Below are positions 25,780 through 34,691 of a stretch of 64,000 nucleotides of DNA, piece after piece. The position numbers and the translations under genes were made by a program. Origin of the DNA: JALQUL01 sp040382935 (GTDB lineage Bacteria > Pseudomonadota > Gammaproteobacteria > Burkholderiales > Burkholderiaceae_C); contig JBEIEP010000012.1 in NCBI GenBank assembly GCA_040382935.1, forward strand, positions 1 to 64,000. Direction: 5' to 3'. Each line of letters opens with the position of its first letter. The first letter of the stretch is position 1. The notes beneath the pieces were generated by a model. That model saw only the letters and a list, made by a program, of their open reading frames with translations. It was not told the origin of the DNA and did not search any database.

Positions 25780-26491
25780 GTCCTGCCTCCGGTTCTGCCA
25801 CCGAGTGAAACTCGATGGCCAGGGTGTCGCGTGTCTGGGTGCGCAGAGGAAAGTAGCCATGCGGCGTGCACAAGGGCATGGTCACGAGCAGGCCCGGCTG
25901 GGGCGTGATCGGGAAATGCACCGGTGTTTCCCAGGGCAGCAGGTTTTCATTGAGGCGTTTGGCCGGATTGCCAATGACCATACAACCCGGCGTTCGCACA
26001 TTGGGGCTGTCGGTCGTTGGGTAGTCCGCTTGCAAAAACAGCACCGTGTTGAGCCCCGCACGTGAGCTGGCAATGTGCTCAGCCACATGAAAACCCGGCT
26101 TGCAGCGCATGATGTGGGCGCTCAGCCGGTAGCGGTATGTGCCCCAGATGGATTGCAAGTGCTCACGGACCACCGCCAACATGTGATCCAGACCATCCGC
26201 CGGGGATACGCCCCCCTGAAGCAAGTCATGGCTGCGGCACTGCCAAGCCTCGGGACCCCAGCGGTGCTCGGCGTCTTCCCGAAGGATTGCCTTTGCCAGT
26301 CGTTCAAGCCACGCCGGAGGCAAGCCAGAGGGCTGGATGTACACGGTGCTGGGCCACAAAGAAAAAACCCAACGCTTAGATGACGTTGGGTGGTTCTCTG
26401 AGGCGTCGGCTGATGCACCTGGGTGCGGACTGGCTTGTGTGGCCACCGCCATGTTGAGTGATGGGGTGAGCGCTGATGCGTCAAATGACAT
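25772..26491 (-). CDS. Putative 2OG-Fe(II)-type (cupin-fold) protein
   Basis: Protein of 239 aa. A low-complexity N-terminus (residues 1-40) is followed by a domain whose pattern fits a double-stranded beta-helix oxygenase: KPGFHVAEHIASSRAGLNTVLFL with His135 and Glu138 or His139, then MPLCTPHGYFPLRTQTRDTLAIEFH with His211 and Arg221 exactly ten residues apart, as in 2OG oxygenases. The H-x-D pair is not standard, so activity is uncertain. It is coupled to genes on both sides by overlaps of 11 and 8 bases. A terminator-like hairpin lies inside its coding sequence around residues 34-43. Confidence 0.6.
   Translation of the reverse strand: MSFDASALTPSLNMAVATQASPHPGASADASENHPTSSKRWVFSLWPSTVYIQPSGLPPAWLERLAKAILREDAEHRWGPEAWQCRSHDLLQGGVSPADGLDHMLAVVREHLQSIWGTYRYRLSAHIMRCKPGFHVAEHIASSRAGLNTVLFLQADYPTTDSPNVRTPGCMVIGNPAKRLNENLLPWETPVHFPITPQPGLLVTMPLCTPHGYFPLRTQTRDTLAIEFHSVAEPEAGHA
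26361..26391 (-). terminator. Terminator-like hairpin inside a coding sequence
   Basis: On the minus strand ACCCAACG and CGTTGGGT form an 8-base-pair stem with a 9-base loop, immediately followed by six U and then CUUU. This is a textbook intrinsic terminator. Yet it lies about 100 bases inside the 25772-26491 gene and is translated (residues about 34-43, HPTSSKRWVF). Translating ribosomes could melt it, so it may act as a coupling-dependent attenuator for the oxygenase and radical SAM genes. Confidence 0.65.
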
Positions 26492-27470
26492 GAATCACTC
26501 CTTGGGCCAGTGCGGTGACGGCCCCTAATCCAAATTGAAGGTGCAGGTTTTCTCCGGCACGCAGCCCCAAGGCCAGGGCCCGCACTTGGGCCCTTCCTGC
26601 AAACATGCGGACGCGTTGGTGTGGGACATAGCCAGAGACGGCGTGCACATGCAGCCAGGCATCGGCGGGCTCTGAGGCGCGAATGTCCAACTCAACCCAC
26701 TGATTTGCTGTCACCACTGGTGGGGCTTGCACGGTGAGCTTGGGCATGTGTTCGTGCAGCCGGGTAATGGTGTGGGCATGCTGGGTCAATGCGTCACTTG
26801 GCTTGGCATAAGTTACGTGCTCATCCACTTGAAGGTTGATCCAAAGTGGTCCGCCTGGGTGAGCGTTGATGCGCAGCACCATCTGGGCGCTGAGCGGCGA
26901 TTCATGCCATGGCACAAGGCATGACCCTGCAACCAAGTGCATCTGACGCGCCTTGGTGAGCGACAAAGACAAGGCGGTAAAGCCCTCGCTGTCTACCCGG
27001 CTGCTGCGGGTGAGCACATGGCGGTTGAAGGGTGCCATAAAGCGCCAGGTATCTGTGCACAGCACAAACATCCAGGCAGCCCAATCACCTAGGTGCTCGC
27101 CGTACATGCGGGGCTTGGCGCCCATGTCCTGTGGGTCCAGTGCGATTTCATCGACCAGGCCCCACTGAACGCCTTCAATGGTCTCGGTGTGGCCGGATGG
27201 CATGTCCATTCTGACTGGCAAGATAAATGGGCTGGACTGTCCTCGTCTAGGCAATGAATGCGCAGCTAGGATTGAGGCGCCTGAAGAATGGACTTGATAC
27301 TGCTTTTGGGTCACCTTGCCGACAGGGTAATTTGGCTGGAACGTCTCCAATGGCTCCCACAGCCGCCAGGTCAGGCGATCCGCTTCAGCCAGAACCTCCA
27401 CGGCCAGCGGCTGTTTGAATTCATCGACCCGCTGCACGAAGCGAGCGCAGACTATTTCAGTACCGCTCAC
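26481..27470 (-). CDS. Phage protein of unknown function (modification cassette)
   Basis: Not recognised. It is 329 aa from a GTG at 27470, supported by GGAGG seven bases upstream and a 4-base overlap with the previous stop. It is rich in beta-type sequence with many Trp, His and Val residues. The last 85 residues (PPVVTANQWVELDIRASEPADAWL...) look like an immunoglobulin-like domain. It is coupled to genes on both sides between the fibre and the oxygenases. It could be a tail-tip or receptor-binding component, or a substrate of the nearby modifying enzymes. Confidence 0.7.
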   Translation of the reverse strand: MSGTEIVCARFVQRVDEFKQPLAVEVLAEADRLTWRLWEPLETFQPNYPVGKVTQKQYQVHSSGASILAAHSLPRRGQSSPFILPVRMDMPSGHTETIEGVQWGLVDEIALDPQDMGAKPRMYGEHLGDWAAWMFVLCTDTWRFMAPFNRHVLTRSSRVDSEGFTALSLSLTKARQMHLVAGSCLVPWHESPLSAQMVLRINAHPGGPLWINLQVDEHVTYAKPSDALTQHAHTITRLHEHMPKLTVQAPPVVTANQWVELDIRASEPADAWLHVHAVSGYVPHQRVRMFAGRAQVRALALGLRAGENLHLQFGLGAVTALAQGVIHVI

Positions 27471-28261
27471 ACCCGCACCTCCAGCTCTTCGACACCGCTG
27501 AACCACTTGAACCCCAGCTTGATCTTGGCCAGGGCACTAGGGTCTGCGCCAAACAGCGTGACAAGGGCTTGCCCTTGATCCAGGTTTGGGCGGCTGTTGC
27601 TCAGGGCTCCGGCCGTAGTGCTCAGCAGCACCTGCCCGGACGCCGGGAGAACCATCCCCTGGTCATTGACCGCCAAGATACGGATGCGCCGGGGATCACC
27701 CCCCTCATCGACCAAGCGAAACGAGGGAAATGCCAGAGCCATGGCAACCGAATTGCTTTCCCACTCTTGCTCAAACTCGAAACCGGTCACCTCGGTCTGA
27801 CCCGCCTGTGGCGAGCACATGAGCACCAGTGAGGGCTCAAGACCTAGCGGTGGAATCCAAAGCTGGGCCAAGACCAGCATGGGCTGCTGGTTCCAGTACT
27901 GCCGAAACCCCTCTTTGGACAAAGCTGTCTGCGCGAACTTGTTGATCCACACTGGCTCGCTTTGTCCTTGGCACAAAGCAAAGAGCCAGACCGTGTAGGC
28001 GTTGCCAGGGTCCTGTGCCAACTGTTGAAAATCAGCTTGTCGAAGGGTATGAACAAAGGCGCTTTGGTAGCCTGACAAGGTGGGCTGTGCAGATTCGTCA
28101 ATGACACGACCGGATTCATCCAGTGCCATTTCATATGCAGGCAGAAAATGCTCAATGTGGAAATCACCATCGATCAGTTCGATGCGGATTTTGTTGGTGC
28201 TTTGCGCGTTGTTCACGCTAGCTGGACTTTCCCAGGGATAGGGCATGCGGATAGTTTTCAT
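27467..28261 (-). CDS. Phage protein of unknown function with a C-terminal Ig-like domain
   Basis: Not recognised as a family. It is 264 aa from ATG 28261 (GGAG nine bases upstream). Residues about 190-264 (RIRILAVNDQGMVLPASGQVLLSTTAGAL... GQALVTLFG) match the pattern of invasin/Big_1-type Ig-like domains common in phage tails and adhesins. It starts 14 bases after the fibre stop and overlaps the next gene by 4 bases, so it belongs to the same translation unit. A fibre accessory or adhesin role is likely but unproven. Confidence 0.7.
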   Translation of the reverse strand: MKTIRMPYPWESPASVNNAQSTNKIRIELIDGDFHIEHFLPAYEMALDESGRVIDESAQPTLSGYQSAFVHTLRQADFQQLAQDPGNAYTVWLFALCQGQSEPVWINKFAQTALSKEGFRQYWNQQPMLVLAQLWIPPLGLEPSLVLMCSPQAGQTEVTGFEFEQEWESNSVAMALAFPSFRLVDEGGDPRRIRILAVNDQGMVLPASGQVLLSTTAGALSNSRPNLDQGQALVTLFGADPSALAKIKLGFKWFSGVEELEVRV

Positions 28262-28275
28262 GGGCAAGCTCCACA

Positions 28276-29223
28276 TCAGCAGCCGCAGCAATTGCAGTTG
28301 CAATCACAGTTGGTGAAATACTTGACCGATCGCAGCCGAATCTGGCCGCCCTCATCAATCAGTTCGTGCATACGACCAGAGTTGATGTTGCCGCTGCCGT
28401 AGCAATTGATGGCCACATCGCCCGTTCCAGGTTGGCTTGCACAGTTGGCGGTTGATCTGAAGAAGTAGTCGTGCAGCCAGCCATAGTTGGCGGTCCACAT
28501 GGAGCCGCCGTTGTTCATGTACATATCCCAGTTGCCGTCGGTTTTCAGAAATCCCATCAGGTTGCTGTTGACGTGCAGATAACGGGTGCTGCCCTGGTCT
28601 GTGTCGTAAAAGTCGATCGTGGGCGATGTGCTTTGCACGGTCTGACTGGGCAGGGTCAGGCGCCCACTCATGCTGTCACCCGTACGTGCTACCCGGCCAG
28701 ACAAATCAATGTTGACCGTGGCGTTGCCGTTCGCGTCAGGTCCGCCGCCATTGACCGAGCGGACGAAGGCTGATGAATCGTATCCATCGAGCCGGTCCGC
28801 GTCCGTCGCCTTGGCATTGATACCCAAATAGGCCGAGTTGTGGTTGTGTGAAGCTGAAGCAAAAGCACTGGCGTGCTGACCGTCGAGCAAGTCGGCATCG
28901 AGCCCTGAGCCCGCGCCATCCACCGTGAGCAGCTTGGCCAGCACGTCCGCTGCTGTGTAAGCGGCGGCATTGAGTTTGGCCGCGAACTGGGCATCGATCC
29001 CACTGGCCAGGTCCATGATGAAGCGCCAGTTGTCTGGGTTGGTGCCGATCAGCTGATAGAGCTTGAGCTGGTCCGTGCGGTAGCACAGCATGCCCACTTG
29101 CTGGTTGGTGGTGGGAAATGTGGTGCCACTGTTGCAGGAGATCGCCGTCTTGTCGTTGTTCAGGATCTCGATGAGTGAGTCAGACAGCGTGCGCGACGAC
29201 GGGATGTCGGTGAAGTTTTGCAT
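28276..29223 (-). CDS. Tail fibre protein with a cysteine-cluster C-terminus
   Basis: Predicted tail fibre of 315 aa. It has fibre-type motifs DADLLDGQHASAF and ADRLDGYDSSAF with SHNHNSAY between them, then a beta-rich C-terminal region with SPTIDFYDTD and many Asn/Gly residues. The final 12 residues contain six cysteines (306, 308, 310, 312, 313, 315; pattern CxCxCxCCxC) separated by Asn, Asp and Gly. That tail is very unusual in a cytoplasmically made virion protein. It could bind a metal or be crosslinked by the radical SAM/SPASM enzyme encoded at the end of the same run. Confidence 0.85.
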   Translation of the reverse strand: MQNFTDIPSSRTLSDSLIEILNNDKTAISCNSGTTFPTTNQQVGMLCYRTDQLKLYQLIGTNPDNWRFIMDLASGIDAQFAAKLNAAAYTAADVLAKLLTVDGAGSGLDADLLDGQHASAFASASHNHNSAYLGINAKATDADRLDGYDSSAFVRSVNGGGPDANGNATVNIDLSGRVARTGDSMSGRLTLPSQTVQSTSPTIDFYDTDQGSTRYLHVNSNLMGFLKTDGNWDMYMNNGGSMWTANYGWLHDYFFRSTANCASQPGTGDVAINCYGSGNINSGRMHELIDEGGQIRLRSVKYFTNCDCNCNCCGC

Positions 29224-29275
29224 GGTGAATGGGTGGGCAAATGACTTATGGGACTGCCACTTTTGGGACTAAGCC

Positions 29276-30628
29276 TCAGTACCCCTGAGCGATCCAGGTG
29301 AAGGTGCCGGTCACGCGGGTGCCAGCGGTGTTTTCCAAAATGGCAGTGAACCCTGTTCGCGTGACTGCACTGGATAGGCGCGGGATGGCGACCACCGTGC
29401 CGCCTTTGTGGGTCATGGTCACCTCGGGCGGCACCCTAAAAATTCGGGCAAAGCCAATCACGGCATCTGCCTGCGCATCGGTGATCTGCACAGTGCCCCG
29501 GTCAAAGACATCTGGCACATCCACCGTCACGCGCAGCGCGTCAATAAAACCCCGGTCGGAATTTCTGGACTTCAGGATGGCCCGAAACAAGGCGCGCTGG
29601 TAGGTGTAGTCACCCTGAATGAAGTCCCGGAAATCGGTATAGCCCGGGGGATGGCCCGCTTCGACGATGCTTGCAAAGTCGGCCTCGGTGATCTCGGTGC
29701 TGGCCACGATCATGTCGCTGATCACGCCGTTGGCGTGGCGACGGTACTGCTCAGCCAGCGCCAGGGCTTCATAGGCCTTGAGGCCCACCGCCCGGCGCAA
29801 GGCATCCGAGACACCCAGCCCTTCTTGCAGGAGCCGCCTGTACGCCACTGTGCGGCCCAAGGTTTCGGCAAACGCAAGCGCCTCGGCCACCTGCTTGACA
29901 GATTGGCGACTGAGCTGATCGCGCGTGGTGAATGCCTCAGCGACTGGCTTTTGAAGCTGCTTGGAGCTCTGATCGCTCACAGCCAGTCCTTCGCCAATGC
30001 GCAGGATGAAGGCGATCAGGTCGTAATAGGTTTCGGCAAAATTCAGTGCTTCGGTGACCTGTTTTCTGAAACCCTGATCCAGGCCATCGGTCAAACCCAC
30101 CCTTTCAGCGACCGCTTTGGTGGACACCCGCGCGGATACCGATGCCACCGGCAGGCTCTCGGCATGCTTTTGACGCATCTGCCGCGACAGGCCTTCGGTC
30201 ACAGGCAGGCCTTCTTGCAGGGCTTTGGCCGCCGAGCGGGCCAAGCCGTCCAGCGTTTGGAGGTTTTCTTGAATGGACTTGCGACTCGATTTGGCAAGGT
30301 CCTCACCTACCCCAATCGACTCAACCCATCGCAAGACATAGGCGATCAGGTCGTAGTAGGTGTCGGCAAACCCGATTGACTCCGTCTTTTGCAGCGCGGC
30401 CTGATGACGCCGGGTTTCTGCAAGGGACAGAGTTTCGCCAATACGCTTGCCATGCTGACGACCTGACGTGTGCGTCCAAGCCAGCGTGGCAGCCACTGCG
30501 ACCAGATAGACAGCGGGGTAAGCCGTAAGCCACGATTTGCCCGCACTGGCGCTATGCCAAGTGAAACTGGCATTGGCCCAGGTGTAGCGCGGGCCTTGGG
30601 ACTCGCCTACAGTGACTGTCTCGGCCAT
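29276..30628 (-). CDS. Phage structural protein with an array of about 13 short repeats
   Basis: Protein of 450 aa, family not recognised. Residues about 60-300 consist of roughly 13 imperfect repeats of about 18 residues with a core like A-E-A-L-x-F-A-E or E-G-L-x-V-S-D followed by a basic helix and K-x-V. Two repeats carry an insertion ETYYDLIAFILR or DTYYDLIAYVLR. The N-terminus (TYTWANASFTWHSASAGKSW type) and the C-terminal 130 residues look like beta-rich tail proteins. It lies between the tail tip genes and the fibre, so a minor tail or fibre shaft role is likely. Confidence 0.75.
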   Translation of the reverse strand: MAETVTVGESQGPRYTWANASFTWHSASAGKSWLTAYPAVYLVAVAATLAWTHTSGRQHGKRIGETLSLAETRRHQAALQKTESIGFADTYYDLIAYVLRWVESIGVGEDLAKSSRKSIQENLQTLDGLARSAAKALQEGLPVTEGLSRQMRQKHAESLPVASVSARVSTKAVAERVGLTDGLDQGFRKQVTEALNFAETYYDLIAFILRIGEGLAVSDQSSKQLQKPVAEAFTTRDQLSRQSVKQVAEALAFAETLGRTVAYRRLLQEGLGVSDALRRAVGLKAYEALALAEQYRRHANGVISDMIVASTEITEADFASIVEAGHPPGYTDFRDFIQGDYTYQRALFRAILKSRNSDRGFIDALRVTVDVPDVFDRGTVQITDAQADAVIGFARIFRVPPEVTMTHKGGTVVAIPRLSSAVTRTGFTAILENTAGTRVTGTFTWIAQGY

Positions 30629-30633
30629 GGCGA

Positions 30634-31080
30634 TCAGCTCATGGTGAAGGTGAACACTGCCGTCAGGCTGTCGTCTGCCCCTTTATTCACCACCGGGAAC
30701 ACCACCCTGTCGAGCATGATGCCACCCGATACGGCATTGAACACCCCAGCTTCCGTGATCGCCCCCGTGCCGTCACCGGCAGGGAAGTCGGCGGTGAAGC
30801 TGAAGGCTTTGGTGCCAACGGTGTGGGCATAGGTGGCGGCGTTTCGGTCGAGCTCGGAGACCAGGGCCGACTGGCTGGCCGCAGCCGCCGTGGTGCCCGT
30901 GCCCAGGGCGATGAAACCCATGACCGAGGGACGACTGGCGGATTTGCCGATGGCGTCGGCGATGAAATCAAAGCCCACGTTCACGATGATGTTGTCTTTG
31001 TGAACGGTTTCGATGTCGCCATTGGCGCGGCGAACAATGAGGGTCATCGCCCCCTGCAGTTGCATGGTTTCGTCAATCAT
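30634..31080 (-). CDS. Phage tail/structural protein, small
   Basis: Protein of 148 aa of a type common downstream of the tail tip gene in lambdoid phages; exact family not identified. It starts MIDETMQLQGAMTLIVRRANGDIETVHKDNIIVNVG and continues with FIALGTGTTAAAASQSAL and ITEAGVFN, a pattern seen in phage tail-fibre-associated beta proteins. It ends 5 bases before the repeat-array gene starts and is co-transcribed. Function is inferred from position. Confidence 0.7.
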   Translation of the reverse strand: MIDETMQLQGAMTLIVRRANGDIETVHKDNIIVNVGFDFIADAIGKSASRPSVMGFIALGTGTTAAAASQSALVSELDRNAATYAHTVGTKAFSFTADFPAGDGTGAITEAGVFNAVSGGIMLDRVVFPVVNKGADDSLTAVFTFTMS

Positions 31081-31122
31081 GTGGTGCCTTAAAAGTGAAT
31101 TGCTAAAGAAATCAGCGCCTGC

Positions 31123-34100
31123 TCAATACAGCCGCAAACTGCTGAATGCGCCCACGGGCTCAAACCTTGCGCTTGCTGAATGAACATCGCCGCCCATCCG
31201 GGCGGCAAAGAGGCGGCGTTCTGCGCTGGTCTGACACACCCCCAGGCAGACCCGATCAGATGTTTCCAGTCCAAATGCCAGCGTGATGCGCCGGGACAGG
31301 TGGTCTTCCAGAAAGAAGCCTTGGGTTTGGGCGTCGTAGCCCAGCAGCAAATGGCCGACTGGCCCTGTTGCTTTCCAGATCACGCAAGTCGTGACCTCTT
31401 GGGGGATGAACCAGAACGAGGTGTGGAACACCTGCGGCAGGCTCACAGTCCAGGCCACCTGAGTGGTGTCTTTGACCATGAGCCCCATGCCATAGCGGCC
31501 ATCGCCGTAACTCACGCCCGCCGACTGGCTCGTAATTGCATTGCCAATGCCTGCCAACTCGCCGCTAAGCCGCCAGCCGTAGAGCTCGCCCGGGTGCAGC
31601 ACATCCTCTCGCGCCATCTGAAATCGCGCATCCACGTTGGCGATGGCGCCGTCGTAGGTCCACTGCCGCCGGGCGGCGTCACCGCTCCAGACAAAGTTGG
31701 CTTCCTGCCAGGTGGTGCGGTCATCGACCGAAGCGCCCAGGCTGCTGAGCAAGGTGTTCTGTGCCCGGATGGGCGAGACCAGATCCAGCTCGAACAGGTA
31801 TTCGGCCACTTGCGCGCCGGTGTTCATGCGCAGCACGTTTCTTCCATTGACCGTGACCACCGAGGCGAAGTGCTTGGTGCCAGTAAAGCCCCCTGCTTGT
31901 TCGTCGCGCTCGAGGATCAGGTTGGCGTTTTGCGGCTGGGCCACCACGGTCGAGACGAAGGTGGGCGTGTCGCTGTAGATGCCGGGCGAGGCGATCGCCT
32001 TGATCAAGAACTTGCGCTCGCCATCAAATCCCGAGGGCAGCGTGTAGCTGGTGGACTTGACCTCGGACACAAACAGCGATGCATCCCATGCCGCCCCTTC
32101 TCGCAGCTCGTAGCCCAACACCTCGGGCTCTGGGTTGGGTTGCCAGCGAAACTCCAGCCGGTTGGCCGACTGCACCACATCAAACTGGCGCACCGTGGCC
32201 GGGGCCAGCAAGGTCAGCACAAAGGTGGTGACATGCGCGCTGTATTGGCCCGAGGTATCGTAGGCGCGAATGTGGTACGGGTACTGCCCTGCTGCGTCCT
32301 GGTCGTGAACCATCTGGGTACCCGAGGTCTTGGCGACCAATCTGGCGTCGTCCCAGCCGGGCCCGACCCTCACCTCATAGCCTGCCAGATCGGCGTCGAG
32401 CAGTTCGTCCCAGCTCAGCAGTAGATCGGACATGCGCCGCTGCACGGTAAAGCCCGTTACATCCGACGGAGGCAGTGTCTTGCCCAGCACCGTGGCGCTG
32501 AGTGCGGCGGGCGCGCTCTCCTTGCGGGTGATACCGATGGCCCTTAAGCTGAACTCGTACTCACCTTCCTGGGCATCGCGGATTTCTGCGTAATTGGCGC
32601 TCACCAGCGGCAGGCTCACGAAGTTGCCACCGTCCACCCTGTAGGAAAGCCGGTAGGCGATGGCCGCTGGCACCTCAGCCCAAGACAGTTGGACCAGCAC
32701 CTGCGCCCGGTCTTTGACCCGGTAAAGGCTCTCTTGCATGCTGAGGGCTGTGGGAGCCGCAGGCATGTCCGAGAGCACCGTGATGGCACGCGGCTGCAGC
32801 GCCAGACCCTCTTCAATGGCCGCGTACTTGCCCGGGTTGTGGGCCAGGGCCGTGACTTCATGCACACCAGGCTCGCGCTCGGCCACTGAAACCACCCGAA
32901 ACAGTTGTGGCTCGATGATGGAGGAAGCCAGCACCCAGATGGCATCGGTTTGCGGGGCCATGCTGAAGGGAATGGTCACCATGAGCGTTCGCCGAGCGTC
33001 TGCAACACCGCTGGACGCAGCGAATGTCGCTCCGACCAGGCGTTCTTCTACGGCTCCGTTCGGCAAGATCACCGAAAGCCGCCAAGGCAAGTCGGCTGGC
33101 AAATCCTGGTCCAGGGTGACGCTGGTGCTGGTAGCTGCTGCGACGCGCCCCCCGAGGCGCATGCCGCCCCGACTTGGGTCAGCTACCTGGATGACATCGC
33201 CCGGGCGCACCACCGCACCTTCCAGCCCCGTGCGGAAAGTGATGATTTCCGATTCAGACTGCTCGGAATACAGCAGCCACATGCCCACCCGGTTGGCCTG
33301 CCCGCGCGAAGTGCAGCCCATGGCCACCACATCGGCTTGCACCACGCCGTAACGAGCGATGCCTACGACGTCCTCAACGTATTCCACCTTCTGCCTGTAA
33401 AAATCCTCCGGATCGACCCAGCTGACCAGGGCCACCGTGTGCCGGGCTTTGGCAGACGAGCCCTGGTAGGCAAACTCGCCATCGATGACGTTGGCAGCGG
33501 TGAATTGGTAGACCGGGTCTTGGGGCGCATCCTGCGTGACGGTGATGGCGCCACCCGACCAATAGGCCATACCCCGGAAGACCGAAGCCATGTCCTGCAC
33601 CACCTTGTAGGCCTGCTCGCGGGTTTGCAGGTACAGGTTGCAGGTGAAGCGAGGCTCGAGACCACCCAGGCCATCGGGCACGAGTTCGTCACAGTAACGG
33701 GCCACCCGGTACAGCGCCCACTTGTCGACCTGGGACTCAGGGATGAAATGCCCCAAGCCATAGCGGGTGTTGGTGACCAAGTCGTAAAAGCACCAGGCCG
33801 GGTTGTCGGTCCAGGCCACCTTGAAAGTGCCATCCCAGACACCCGCGTATGTGCGGGACTCCGGGTCGTAATTGGACGGCACCCGCACGCGCAGGAGTTT
33901 GAGCTCATAGCTGCGCCGGGGGATGGCGTTGAACTGCGAGGCGTCCACCCGCAAGGCCATCAAGGCGCTGTTGGGGTAGCGCAGCTTGCTCTCGATGACC
34001 TCGGTGTACGAGTCCAGAAAGGTCTTGTTTTGCAGGCTGCTTTGGGTCGCGTCCTCTGTGAGCCTGCGAAGGCGGACATCCCAAGGCCCTGTCCCGGACA

Positions 34101-34668
34101 GTGGCACGTAGTAACTGCGTTGGTAGCGCGAAGTGGTCTTGCCAGAAACCGTGTCGGTGAGCACCTGCACAAAACCGGCGCCTGCTGACTGCAAGTCGAT
34201 CGCGTAGCTCACCGATGTGCCGTTCAAGTCGCCGTTGGTAGTGTCCTGCAAGGTGAGCGCGGGCATGCTCACTTTAAGGCGCACAGCGTCCACGTCGGGG
34301 TCGTTGATGGCGCGCACCACCGGCTGGGCAAACTTGCATTCCACGCCGACCGAGACTTCGTTCTCTACTGAAGCAAAGCCCGGGATGTAGCCCTGCTGCT
34401 GGGTGCCGGGGCGACTTTCAAGCGTCACCCCAGAAAAGTTGTAACTGCCATCGGCATTCTGAATCGGCGTGTCGTCCAAAAAAACCGACTGCAGGCCCTG
34501 CACCAGGCCTTCGATTTCTCCTTCGCACACCAAATCGACCACACGGGCGTAAGCTTTCGAGCGCAGGCTGTCAGCGGCTTCTTGGGCCACACGGGCGCTA
34601 CCGCCACCTGACTTGCCACCGCCACCTGCGCCGATGATCAAAGGATTTGAAGCTGGCATCAGATTCAT
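31123..34668 (-). CDS. Tail tip / host specificity protein J
   Basis: Central tail-tip protein of 1181 aa, the usual size for lambda gpJ homologues. The N-terminus is Gly-rich followed by SLRSKAYARVVDLVCEGEIEGLV, the typical J opening. Next come the conserved RVRVPSNYDPESRTYAGVWDGTFK and NPAWCFYDLVTNTRYGLG segments. Fibronectin-type-like domains follow (about residues 640-930), and the C-terminal third is variable. It probably binds the host receptor. The sequence around its start codon repeats that of the gpK-like gene (14 bases identical). Confidence 0.95.
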   Translation of the reverse strand: MNLMPASNPLIIGAGGGGKSGGGSARVAQEAADSLRSKAYARVVDLVCEGEIEGLVQGLQSVFLDDTPIQNADGSYNFSGVTLESRPGTQQQGYIPGFASVENEVSVGVECKFAQPVVRAINDPDVDAVRLKVSMPALTLQDTTNGDLNGTSVSYAIDLQSAGAGFVQVLTDTVSGKTTSRYQRSYYVPLSGTGPWDVRLRRLTEDATQSSLQNKTFLDSYTEVIESKLRYPNSALMALRVDASQFNAIPRRSYELKLLRVRVPSNYDPESRTYAGVWDGTFKVAWTDNPAWCFYDLVTNTRYGLGHFIPESQVDKWALYRVARYCDELVPDGLGGLEPRFTCNLYLQTREQAYKVVQDMASVFRGMAYWSGGAITVTQDAPQDPVYQFTAANVIDGEFAYQGSSAKARHTVALVSWVDPEDFYRQKVEYVEDVVGIARYGVVQADVVAMGCTSRGQANRVGMWLLYSEQSESEIITFRTGLEGAVVRPGDVIQVADPSRGGMRLGGRVAAATSTSVTLDQDLPADLPWRLSVILPNGAVEERLVGATFAASSGVADARRTLMVTIPFSMAPQTDAIWVLASSIIEPQLFRVVSVAEREPGVHEVTALAHNPGKYAAIEEGLALQPRAITVLSDMPAAPTALSMQESLYRVKDRAQVLVQLSWAEVPAAIAYRLSYRVDGGNFVSLPLVSANYAEIRDAQEGEYEFSLRAIGITRKESAPAALSATVLGKTLPPSDVTGFTVQRRMSDLLLSWDELLDADLAGYEVRVGPGWDDARLVAKTSGTQMVHDQDAAGQYPYHIRAYDTSGQYSAHVTTFVLTLLAPATVRQFDVVQSANRLEFRWQPNPEPEVLGYELREGAAWDASLFVSEVKSTSYTLPSGFDGERKFLIKAIASPGIYSDTPTFVSTVVAQPQNANLILERDEQAGGFTGTKHFASVVTVNGRNVLRMNTGAQVAEYLFELDLVSPIRAQNTLLSSLGASVDDRTTWQEANFVWSGDAARRQWTYDGAIANVDARFQMAREDVLHPGELYGWRLSGELAGIGNAITSQSAGVSYGDGRYGMGLMVKDTTQVAWTVSLPQVFHTSFWFIPQEVTTCVIWKATGPVGHLLLGYDAQTQGFFLEDHLSRRITLAFGLETSDRVCLGVCQTSAERRLFAARMGGDVHSASARFEPVGAFSSLRLY

Positions 34669-34691
34669 GCAGTGATCTCATCGACAGGTAT

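Noticed and set aside
28276..31080. Diversity-generating retroelement for the fibre genes
   Set aside because: No reverse transcriptase gene and no visible template/variable repeat pair near the fibre genes.
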